Source of the DNA: JBAZGG01 sp041653015
Lineage (GTDB): Bacteria > Bacillota_I > Bacilli_A > RFN20 > CAG-826
NCBI GenBank assembly: GCA_041653015.1
Contig: JBAZGG010000028.1
Coordinates: forward strand, 1-6,260
Direction: 5' to 3'
Length of the DNA: 6,260 bases
Position 1 is the first letter of the stretch. Every line of letters begins with the position of its first letter. The notes below the pieces were generated by a model, which made no database searches, had not been told where the DNA came from, and saw only the letters and a program-made list of their open reading frames with translations. A program made the position numbers and the translations under genes. This document shows positions 1 through 6,260 of this stretch, piece after piece.

Positions 1-98
1 TTAGGAGTTAAATTATTTCCATCGACAGATGTGTAATCGACATCGATGTCATCTTCGCTAACATCGCCATCCAACGAGAGAAATAATTTAACTCCTAA
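1..98. repeat. Perfect 19-bp inverted repeat with 60-nt spacer
   Basis: Positions 1-19 (TTAGGAGTTAAATTATTTC) are the exact reverse complement of positions 80-98. Pairing stops inward at 20/79 (c opposite a); outward it may continue past the window edge, which cannot be seen. The arms lie inside the lipoprotein coding sequence, covering residues 68-73 and 94-99. A 19-bp match this close is far beyond chance. It could be a genuine stem, or a fold-back chimera at a contig end. Confidence 0.85.
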
Positions 99-299
99 CT
101 CCGCTTTTATCGTCGAAGAGACAAGAAAATGATATTTAAAATCAGAGGTGATATGCACTTTAATCTCACTGATCTCTTCGGCTTCATATGGTCCGGAAGA
201 AGAGCTGTCGGATAGCTCATCCGAATCAGATAGATTCGTCGAAGAACAGGAAGCGAGGAGAGCGGCCATTAATAAAACAAGAAATCGTGATTTTTTCAT
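1..299 (-). CDS. Serine-rich exported lipoprotein, 3' end missing
   Basis: The first 99 codons of a gene that runs off the left edge without a stop. Residues 1-17 form a lipoprotein signal peptide (MKKSR, then a hydrophobic stretch) ending in the lipobox LASC, so Cys18 would be lipidated and the protein anchored on the outer face of the membrane. Residues 19-36 are a Ser/Asp-rich linker, typical of a tether. From about residue 43 the sequence alternates polar and hydrophobic residues (EIKVHI, YHFLV, VKLFLSL), which suggests a beta-sandwich, but I recognise no family. The ATG overlaps the GH30 stop as ATGA, and GAGGAG lies 7 nt upstream, so the start is well supported and translation is probably coupled to GH30. 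Function unknown; a surface partner of the glycosidase is a guess from context. Residues 94-99 lie in the left arm of an inverted repeat and could be artefactual if the edge is a fold-back. Confidence 0.8.
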   Translation of the reverse strand, partial: MKKSRFLVLLMAALLASCSSTNLSDSDELSDSSSSGPYEAEEISEIKVHITSDFKYHFLVSSTIKAELGVKLFLSLDGDVSEDDIDVDYTSVDGNNLTP

Positions 300-1783
300 G
301 CTCCATCTCCTCGATAGATAAAGCTCGCCACGGTCTGGCAATTAAAATCGTATTCAAAATAAGCACTCCCTAATTTTATGTCCAATTTGGCATTGAGTTG
401 ATCGTTGGTGTTGCACAGGACGAGCACCACCGCTCCATCTCCGCGAACAAAGGCGCAGCCGACGACATTGCCATCTTCGCTCTCAATTCGAAGAGCACGT
501 GGCAAAGCGCCGTTTACTCTGCCTAAGAATTTAGCGGTGTGCATCATCGCATAATACGAGGCTTTATATTTCGTTTGAACTTCACCGCCAACCTTGACAT
601 CGAAATCGGTCAAACCATAGCATTTATCATTGCCAAGACCCGGTGTGCCGTTCGCGTGTAAGGCTAAGTTCCAATAGATTCCTCCAATAAGACCATTATT
701 GATCGGTTCAGCGCTGACTTGTTGCGAAGTGAAGACGAGATTAGCGGCGAAGTCGATGCTCTCCTTGTGCTCGGTGTATTCGCTGACCCATATGCCCTTA
801 TCGGGATAGAGAGAGGAGATTTCCGCACAGGCCTCAGAGACGCTTTGATTGATGGTGTTGTAATTGTGCAGAGCTATCGTTTTCGAAACGCTATTGACAT
901 CAGCATTCTTGTATTCAGCATCGATATAGTCGATCATCACACCGCCGGTGTTGTGATCATAGATTGAAATGTCAACAGAACTAGGAAGAATAAGCTTTAA
1001 AGCGGATATAATTCTGATCGCCATATCACTATCGACTCGCATGTAGGGATAAGCGAGGCTAGAAGCATTAGGCTCGTTGATAATGGAGAGATGAGTGATG
1101 CTAATTCCTTCTAGGGCATATTCATGTATAAATTTTGCGAGATAATCAGCATAGACATCGATGCGGTCATCTTTGAGGGCTCCGCCGATCAAAGAAGAAG
1201 TCGTCTTCATCCACGCCGGAGCAGACCATGGAGCGGCCATGATCTGGATGTTGGGATTGATAGCGATGATCTCTTTGAGAACCGCGATAATATTCTCATC
1301 GTGTCCAAGGGTGAAGTGCTCTAGTGTCAAATCTTCGTTCCCACCATTATCATCGCAAGAAAAATACTCAGATTCAGCGATATAATCACTACTTCCAATC
1401 GGAATGCGGACAGCTGAATAATTCGCCCCTTCAGGAGAGAAGAAATCATGGAGAACTCGGGAGCGAGTTGTGCCGATGGTGTCCTCCATCAAAACGCTGG
1501 CGGCAGAATGAGTTAAAGCCGCTCCAAAACCTAGAATTTTTTGATATTGTTTATCCGTCATGATCTCCACGACAGGATTAGAGTGCGTTTCAGCGCTCAG
1601 TTCAATCGAACTTCGGCGAGCAAAAAGGCGAGCGCCAGTTCCATTCGTCTCATAGACATCGACGTAATTGGATGGGCTTATGCTGAGAGAGATATCTCCG
1701 CTCGATGAGTTACCAAAAGAGCCACAGCCAGAAATAAAGGCGGTGAGAACGATAAGCGGTAAAAGAGATTTTTTTATTTTCAT
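296..1783 (-). CDS. GH30-family glycoside hydrolase, lipoprotein
   Basis: A 495-residue retaining beta-glycosidase of family GH30 (glucosylceramidase / beta-1,6-glucanase type), predicted to act outside the cell. Residues 1-19 are a signal peptide with lipobox ISGC, giving lipid anchor Cys20, then a short Gly/Ser linker. The (beta/alpha)8 catalytic domain runs from about 70 to 400: GFGAALTHSAA at 85-95 (family entry motif), PWSAPAWMK at 185-193, NEP at 236-238 with Glu237 as likely acid/base, and WVSE at 332-335 with Glu335 as likely nucleophile. The 98-residue spacing fits the family. YWNLAL at 370-375 is also typical. The part after about 400 fits the usual C-terminal beta-sandwich. Length and motifs look intact. 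The ATG follows AGGT by 7 nt, which overlaps the ATPase stop (9-nt gap). Substrate is unresolved: beta-1,6-glucan, a glucoside or another beta-linked glycan are all possible in GH30. Confidence 0.92.
   Translation of the reverse strand: MKIKKSLLPLIVLTAFISGCGSFGNSSSGDISLSISPSNYVDVYETNGTGARLFARRSSIELSAETHSNPVVEIMTDKQYQKILGFGAALTHSAASVLMEDTIGTTRSRVLHDFFSPEGANYSAVRIPIGSSDYIAESEYFSCDDNGGNEDLTLEHFTLGHDENIIAVLKEIIAINPNIQIMAAPWSAPAWMKTTSSLIGGALKDDRIDVYADYLAKFIHEYALEGISITHLSIINEPNASSLAYPYMRVDSDMAIRIISALKLILPSSVDISIYDHNTGGVMIDYIDAEYKNADVNSVSKTIALHNYNTINQSVSEACAEISSLYPDKGIWVSEYTEHKESIDFAANLVFTSQQVSAEPINNGLIGGIYWNLALHANGTPGLGNDKCYGLTDFDVKVGGEVQTKYKASYYAMMHTAKFLGRVNGALPRALRIESEDGNVVGCAFVRGDGAVVLVLCNTNDQLNAKLDIKLGSAYFEYDFNCQTVASFIYRGDGA
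307..312 (-). promoter_or_regulatory. Ribosome binding site of the serine-rich lipoprotein
   Basis: GAGGAG on the minus strand, 7 nt before the ATG at 299, inside the last codons of the GH30 gene. It fixes the start of the downstream lipoprotein at the ATGA overlap. Confidence 0.75.
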
Positions 1784-1792
1784 TTTATTGAC

Positions 1793-3679
1793 CTAATAAA
1801 CAAGGATGTCTAGCTCCTTTTTGTAGATGTGAACCCTATCGAAATCGAAGCTGATTCGGACGGATGAGAGATTGGGTTCATGAACTTTTATGTAACATTT
1901 CTCACCATTGATTTTTACGATGGCATAGTGATCATCTTCAAACTTGATCGTCTCGATAACGGGCACTAAATGACCATTTTTGTCCTCATGAAGGCTATCG
2001 AGATCAAGGCTCGCTTGTAATTTTGTTTTGAAAACGTTGCGACCGCAAGCGTATAACGCCTCTGAGACCTGATGAGGAGATCGCACTTTGACATTTCCAA
2101 AATTGAGATAGTGATGCGCTATGCGCCTATGTCTTTCTCTGGTGATACGCTTTTCAAAAGTGACATCGACGCGATGAGAATCATCAAAGGCTGGGGCGAG
2201 CACTTTCATATCGCTGTTATAAAACACGACTTTTTTGAAATCAAAGCCAAAGGAAACCGTGCTTTTTAATTTGTATTTATGACTTCCTAATAGATGGAGC
2301 GTTTCACCTTGTACGTCCAGGCGATATAAATATTGATTATTTATTTTTTCTTCGCTCACTATCTGTCCTTTAAAATCACTCTTGTTCAGATCTAATGAAT
2401 CAGTGGGAACAGCCAATATGATTTCATTTTCACTCTCTAAAGAGTGCAAAAGGAACTTTGGCAATTCAAGCCTCTGATTAAAAATGCTTATCTTGTCCTG
2501 TTTAATCCGCGCAGGAATGACATTGTAGCGAGGCACTCTCTTGACGATCGCTTCCTCGCTCATCTTATCGAAGAGATGAACGCGGTCGAGATTGATGATG
2601 AAAGAGGCTTTATCGCCATAGGCGAGATGGCAGTGATCGGGAACGGAGGCGATGAACGCTGAAGGCGAATTCTCTAGATCGATCTCTTCTTTTTTGGTGT
2701 TCGCGTAGATCAGAACTTGTCCACCGAGCTCTTCGATGTTGGAGATATAACCTTCCACTCTGAATGGATGTTTGACCAGGCTGGCATATTTTTCAAGAGT
2801 GACATCCTCCGCTCGACAGCCGAGAACGCTCTCTCCGTTTTCTTTTAGGCTGATGCGGTCCACTTTATATGAAACTTCTAAAGGCAGTTCAAAGCGACCA
2901 AAGATGGAGTCGATATCAAAGCCTTTTTCTCTATGATGAACAATCGCAGAAGATAGATTCATCTGCGGGGTGCCGATAAAGGCTGCGACGAATAGATTGT
3001 TCGGATAGAGATAGAGGTTTTGTGGGGTATCGATCTGTTTTACAAATCCATCCTTCATGCAGACGATGCGATCCGCCATCGTCATCGCTTCTGTCTGGTC
3101 GTGGGTGACATAGACGAAGGTCGTCTGTAGTTGACGGTGCAATCGCTTGATCTCCGTCCTCATTTTCGTTCGGAGTTTAGCATCGAGGTTGGAGAGCGGT
3201 TCATCGAATAAAAACACCGAAGGATTTCTGACGATAGCTCTTCCGAGGGCGACGCGTTGTCGTTGTCCACCAGAAAGCTCCTTGGGCTTGCGGTTAAGAT
3301 ATGTTTCGAGACCGAGAATTTTAGCGACTTCATTAACTTTGGCTTTGATGACATCTCGATCTTCGTGGTGCATGCGAAGACCGAAGGAAATATTCTGTGC
3401 GACGGTCATATTAGGAAACAGGGCATAGCTTTGAAACACCATGGAGATGTTGCGGTCTTTCGGCTCTAAATCATTGCAGTATTTATTGTTTATAAATAGT
3501 TCACCTGATGATATCTCTTCAAGACCCGCGATCATTCTCAAAGTGGTCGACTTGCCACATCCCGATGGTCCGACGAAGACGACGAATTCCTTATCGGCGA
3601 TGTCGATGGTGAAATCATTGACGGCTTTCACGCCACCATCATAGACTTTGTAGATGTGATTCAGTTTTATCGTTGCCAT
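1793..3679 (-). CDS. Sugar ABC importer ATPase (MalK/UgpC type) with long C-terminal extension
   Basis: The ATP-hydrolysing subunit that powers the adjacent permeases on the cytoplasmic side. All nucleotide-binding motifs are intact: Walker A GPSGCGKST (37-45), Q-loop Gln83, signature LSGGQ (135-139), Walker B LFDE (157-160), D-loop SNLD (163-166) and H-loop His193. Residues 240-371 form the usual MalK regulatory OB/TOBE region, with GCRAED (287-292) in place of the common GIRPED. MalK-type proteins normally end near residue 370; this one continues to 628. The extension seems to repeat the TOBE pattern: LELP (404-407) matches FELP (263-266), and the strand ending the first TOBE, LDRVHLF (364-370), recurs as FDFKKVVFY (479-487) and FDFDRVHIY (611-619). 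Residues 500-550 are a basic insert (RITRERHRR) I cannot assign. The frame has no break, so this is not a frameshift fusion of two genes. The ATG follows GAGGT, overlapping the stop of the second permease; the gap is 7 nt. Confidence 0.95.
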   Translation of the reverse strand: MATIKLNHIYKVYDGGVKAVNDFTIDIADKEFVVFVGPSGCGKSTTLRMIAGLEEISSGELFINNKYCNDLEPKDRNISMVFQSYALFPNMTVAQNISFGLRMHHEDRDVIKAKVNEVAKILGLETYLNRKPKELSGGQRQRVALGRAIVRNPSVFLFDEPLSNLDAKLRTKMRTEIKRLHRQLQTTFVYVTHDQTEAMTMADRIVCMKDGFVKQIDTPQNLYLYPNNLFVAAFIGTPQMNLSSAIVHHREKGFDIDSIFGRFELPLEVSYKVDRISLKENGESVLGCRAEDVTLEKYASLVKHPFRVEGYISNIEELGGQVLIYANTKKEEIDLENSPSAFIASVPDHCHLAYGDKASFIINLDRVHLFDKMSEEAIVKRVPRYNVIPARIKQDKISIFNQRLELPKFLLHSLESENEIILAVPTDSLDLNKSDFKGQIVSEEKINNQYLYRLDVQGETLHLLGSHKYKLKSTVSFGFDFKKVVFYNSDMKVLAPAFDDSHRVDVTFEKRITRERHRRIAHHYLNFGNVKVRSPHQVSEALYACGRNVFKTKLQASLDLDSLHEDKNGHLVPVIETIKFEDDHYAIVKINGEKCYIKVHEPNLSSVRISFDFDRVHIYKKELDILVY

Positions 3680-3686
3680 GTTTACC

Positions 3687-4577
3687 TCACTTTATCGCTC
3701 CTTCAAATGTGCCGCCTATTATATATTTCTGTAAGACGCAGAAGATGATGATCATCGGAGTTGAAGTGATGACGGCTCCAGCGAGCATGACTGGATACAT
3801 CGAGACATCCACCGCTCCAATTCTCATCAGATTGCCAAGAGAGATAGCTAGAGTGTATGACTCTGGAGAATTGATGACGAGAAGCGGCCACAAGTAATTG
3901 TTATAATTCCACATGAATGTGGTGATGGATAAAACGATCAACATCGGTTTGACGATCGGCATGCAGACCCGCCAATAGATCTGAAAGAAACTCGCTCCTT
4001 CGATGCGCGCAGCATCTTCGATATCGTTGTCGATAGCGAGGAATTGCTGGCGGAGAAGAAAGATATTATATATCGACATGACAAAGGGTAAGATCAAGGC
4101 CGGCAAGGAATCGAGAAGCCCAATCGCATCGATGATGATGAAATTGGGGATGAGCATGACGCATCCCGGCACCATCATCGACATGATGCAGATGAGAAAT
4201 ATTTTATCTCGCCCGCAGAAGCGGATGCGCGCAAACGCGAAAGCGGCTAAAGAATTTAGAAACAGGTTGCATACTGTGTTGACGATACAGACGAGAAATG
4301 TATTGAGCATGACGGTGGGGATTTGTAATTCATTCCACGCGTTCACGTAGTTTTCAAAATTGAAATAGATCTGCCCTTCAGCATTCAAAGGGATGAGTTG
4401 AAAATCATGAGTGGAGAAGGAATCGACGGTTTTAAACGATGAGGAGATGAGCCAGATATAAGGGAGAATAAAACCGATGGCGATGACGATTAAGGCCAGA
4501 TAGATAAACACTCTCTTCGTCACTCGTTGAGGATTATAACGACGAGAGAATTTTAGCATTTCGCCATGGCTAGTCAT
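3687..4577 (-). CDS. Sugar ABC importer permease, MalG type
   Basis: A 296-residue inner-membrane subunit forming half of the transport channel. It has about six hydrophobic segments, the first at about 23-47 and the last at about 262-282. The EAA loop that docks on the ATPase is at 187-211 (EDAARIEGASFF, then MPIVKP). WNYNNYLWPL (223-232) and the ending QKYIIGGTFEGAIK (283-296) are typical of MalG-like CUT1 permeases. The start overlaps the end of the first permease by 8 nt and is preceded by AGGAG at 7 nt; an internal Met7 lacks such a site and was not chosen. Ends in TGA, 7 nt before the ATPase gene. Confidence 0.95.
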   Translation of the reverse strand: MTSHGEMLKFSRRYNPQRVTKRVFIYLALIVIAIGFILPYIWLISSSFKTVDSFSTHDFQLIPLNAEGQIYFNFENYVNAWNELQIPTVMLNTFLVCIVNTVCNLFLNSLAAFAFARIRFCGRDKIFLICIMSMMVPGCVMLIPNFIIIDAIGLLDSLPALILPFVMSIYNIFLLRQQFLAIDNDIEDAARIEGASFFQIYWRVCMPIVKPMLIVLSITTFMWNYNNYLWPLLVINSPESYTLAISLGNLMRIGAVDVSMYPVMLAGAVITSTPMIIIFCVLQKYIIGGTFEGAIK

Positions 4578-5529
4578 CGTCTTTCTCCTCTACTGTTGCG
4601 AAGGCTAAAGAATTCGGTTTTTTGCGAGAGAACTTTCTGAATGATTTGGTCGTATCTTGAGGGAGCATTCTGAACTGGATGATCGTGATGCCCAGAATGA
4701 GGATGAACAAGAGATATGACATCGCGCTGCCCAAACCTAATTGACCATTGGTCATGCTCGTCTCATAGACCCCATAGATATATGTGTATGTCGAATGGTT
4801 AACACCGGTGCCCGTCATGAGATACATCGCTTCAAAGCATTGAAAGCCACCGATTAAACCGGTGACGAGGAAAAAGAAGATGGTCGGCATGACGCCCGGA
4901 ATGGTGATGTGCAAGAATTGCTTGAACCCGCTGACACCTTCAATGCGAGCCACTTCATATAATGAACTATCGATATTCTTCATCGCGGAGAGCATGATCA
5001 AAACGTTATAGCCGACACCACCCCATATCGACATGAGAGAGATCATCACTAAATCGAGCCCCTCTTTGCCGAGGAAATTGACATTGGTGCCAAAGATCTG
5101 ATTGATCATGCCATAGTTGGGATCGAGCATGAACTTCCACAGCACGATATTGGCGACAGCGGCGGTGCAGCTCGGAATATAAAAGGCCGTCTTAAAGAAT
5201 GTCTCGCCTTTGATTTTATTGTTGAGAAGAGCGCTCACGACGAGAGCGCATACGATCGATAGAGGAACGGTGAGAAGAATATATTCAACAGTCACTAGAA
5301 GTGACTTCCAAAAATACGGATAGAGATTATCTTGATTGGTGAGAACAGCGATATAATTCTGCAGACCGATAAAATTTAAAGCGCCAAATCCTTCCCAATC
5401 AGTAAAACTGATGATGAAGGATAAGACCATCGGCGCTAATTGGAAGAGAAGAAAATAGGCTAAAAGAGGGATGATGAATAGAAATCCGATGAGATTGGTG
5501 CGAACGATGCGTTTCGTTTTCGATTTCAT
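4570..5529 (-). CDS. Sugar ABC importer permease, MalF type
   Basis: A 319-residue inner-membrane subunit, the partner of the MalG-type permease. It opens with a basic N-terminus (KSKTKR) and a first membrane segment at about 13-42; NFIGLQNY (52-59) is the usual periplasmic-side motif of CUT1 permeases, and FYIPS (116-120) lies in the conserved core. The EAA loop for ATPase contact is at 190-214 (YEVARIEGVSGF, then TIPGVMP). After the last membrane segment (about 268-286) comes a hydrophilic tail of some 30 residues, basic then acidic (VEEKDDD). An in-frame TAG 9 nt upstream of the ATG excludes a longer start. The ribosome binding site is weak: only GGG-containing stretches precede the ATG. 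It lies 18 nt after the binding-protein gene. Confidence 0.95.
   Translation of the reverse strand: MKSKTKRIVRTNLIGFLFIIPLLAYFLLFQLAPMVLSFIISFTDWEGFGALNFIGLQNYIAVLTNQDNLYPYFWKSLLVTVEYILLTVPLSIVCALVVSALLNNKIKGETFFKTAFYIPSCTAAVANIVLWKFMLDPNYGMINQIFGTNVNFLGKEGLDLVMISLMSIWGGVGYNVLIMLSAMKNIDSSLYEVARIEGVSGFKQFLHITIPGVMPTIFFFLVTGLIGGFQCFEAMYLMTGTGVNHSTYTYIYGVYETSMTNGQLGLGSAMSYLLFILILGITIIQFRMLPQDTTKSFRKFSRKKPNSLAFATVEEKDDD
4585..4589 (-). promoter_or_regulatory. Ribosome binding site of the MalG-type permease
   Basis: AGGAG (within GAGGAGAAAG) on the minus strand, 7 nt before the ATG at 4577. It lies inside the end of the upstream permease gene and decides for the first ATG over the in-frame Met7 codon at 4559-4557. 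Confidence 0.75.
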
Positions 5530-5547
5530 ATCCCAATTCTAAGCCCA

Positions 5548-6260
5548 CTACATAGTAGGAATATAGGTTAAGCCAGTGACGGAAGCTGCTTGTTGCGCAG
5601 CGCTATTGAGCATGTCTTTTATACTCGCTTCGCTCAATCCGCGATTCTGTTCGGTGAGGATGAGCGTCAAGGCATCGCCGAGGTATTCGTCGTTAACTTT
5701 CATCCAGCTATCGACGGATGGGCGGGCACTACAAGTCTTGAGCTGATCGAGTATGACTGCAAGAGCGCTTTCCGCTCCTGCCCACAAAGTGTTGTGCTGT
5801 AAAACAGAGGCCGAAGTTTGCTGTGAGGTGATCGTTGGAAAGTTTGAACCCGCAATGGTGTATATATTATCTGTTTTAAGCAGATATGTAATGAACTTCT
5901 TGCACTGTTCAACTTTGCCACAGCCTTCGCGAACGACGAGATTTTCACCGCCGATATTGGAATAGGAGGTTCCCCCACTAGTCTCAGAGATCATCTTTGT
6001 CGCTTTGATGTCGAGCGTCGGTTTAGCGATGTGCAGATTCATGATGTCATAAGCTTGCGATAAGCGATATGCGATATTGCCATCTTTAAAATCGGAACCG
6101 CGCAGAGCTTCATAGGTCGCATCTGTCTTGTCATAGAGATTCCTGAGCATTTTAGCCGCGGCGATCCCTTTCGCATCATTAAATGTTATATTGCTGCCAT
6201 CGATGAGCTTTCCACCATTGCTCGCGAGAAATGATTGGAAATACCCCGAGGCATAGCCTT
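5548..6260 (-). CDS. Sugar ABC transporter solute-binding protein (family 1), 5' end missing
   Basis: The C-terminal 236 or so residues of an extracellular substrate-binding protein; the frame stays open to the right edge, so signal peptide, lipobox and N-lobe lie outside the window. The edge-proximal residues GYFQSFLASNGGKLID, followed shortly by ITFNDAKG, match the pattern common in family 1 binding proteins (a conserved GG-x-x-x-D then FN-x-x-x-G). The C-terminal half carries the expected helical stretches (YLGDALTLILTEQ, SIKDMLNSAAQQAA). A Met at 6150 is internal, not the start, since the homologous pattern continues upstream of it. It would capture the oligosaccharide and deliver it to the permeases encoded next, 18 nt downstream. 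The ligand cannot be inferred. Confidence 0.88.
   Translation of the reverse strand, partial: GYASGYFQSFLASNGGKLIDGSNITFNDAKGIAAAKMLRNLYDKTDATYEALRGSDFKDGNIAYRLSQAYDIMNLHIAKPTLDIKATKMISETSGGTSYSNIGGENLVVREGCGKVEQCKKFITYLLKTDNIYTIAGSNFPTITSQQTSASVLQHNTLWAGAESALAVILDQLKTCSARPSVDSWMKVNDEYLGDALTLILTEQNRGLSEASIKDMLNSAAQQAASVTGLTYIPTM

Noticed and set aside
39..50. Perfect 12-bp palindrome GACATCGATGTC
   Set aside because: It encodes DIDV in frame, and ATCGATGTC-like words are common across the window from Asp/Ile codon use; an operator inside the coding sequence is not supported.
188..373. A 61-codon plus-strand open frame across the GH30/lipoprotein junction
   Set aside because: Both minus-strand genes it covers have clear motifs and a coupled start; no domain or binding site supports this frame.
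3147..3428. A 93-codon plus-strand open frame opposite the ATPase
   Set aside because: It is antisense to the conserved nucleotide-binding region (signature and Walker B area); the open frame follows from the coding constraint of the other strand.
1793..3679. Possible fusion or frameshift joining two genes in the ATPase
   Set aside because: The frame is continuous, the extension resembles the TOBE region before it, and no internal ribosome binding site and start were seen at the junction near residue 372.
4003..4350. A 115-codon plus-strand open frame opposite the MalG-type permease
   Set aside because: It lies wholly opposite a well-supported permease gene; its composition is that of an antisense shadow and it shows no recognisable domain.
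5548..6150. A 200-residue gene starting at the ATG at 6150
   Set aside because: The frame is open from 6150 to the window edge and the added residues carry the family 1 binding-protein pattern, so the ATG is an internal Met of a longer gene.

Overview
The window holds one tightly packed operon read entirely on the minus strand (right to left). It encodes a carbohydrate ABC importer of the CUT1 (MalEFGK-like) type, followed by a secreted glycosidase and a second exported lipoprotein. Gene order in the direction of transcription is: solute-binding protein (5' end cut off by the right edge), MalF-like permease, MalG-like permease, MalK/UgpC-like ATPase with an unusually long C-terminus, GH30-family glycoside hydrolase lipoprotein, and a serine-rich lipoprotein (3' end cut off by the left edge). 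Gaps between genes are 18 nt or less, or the genes overlap. No promoter, terminator, RNA gene, mobile element or CRISPR array is visible, and no stretch over 300 bases lacks a gene.

Organism: the two complete lipoprotein signal peptides with no sign of outer-membrane machinery, GAGG-type ribosome binding sites, and the CUT1 operon layout suggest a Gram-positive-type bacterium of the Bacillota or a related low-to-mid GC lineage. TGA is used as a true stop (GH30 and second permease) and the tryptophans checked use TGG, so this is not a Mycoplasma or Spiroplasma with the altered code. MalK-type ATPases much longer than about 370 residues are known from Mycoplasma, so a standard-code relative of the Mollicutes (Acholeplasmatales, RF39-like or Erysipelotrichia-like) is possible, but this is only a suggestion.

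How the genes fit together (inference): the GH30 enzyme, anchored outside the membrane, would release short sugars from a beta-linked glucan or glycoside. The second lipoprotein may help bind substrate or stay at the surface. The binding protein captures the product, the two permeases form the channel, and the ATPase drives import. The real substrate cannot be read from the sequence.

The items most worth a second look are the ATPase C-terminal extension, which looks like extra tandem copies of the TOBE regulatory domain, and a perfect 19-bp inverted repeat at the left edge. That repeat is either a real hairpin inside the lipoprotein gene or a fold-back artefact at a contig end.
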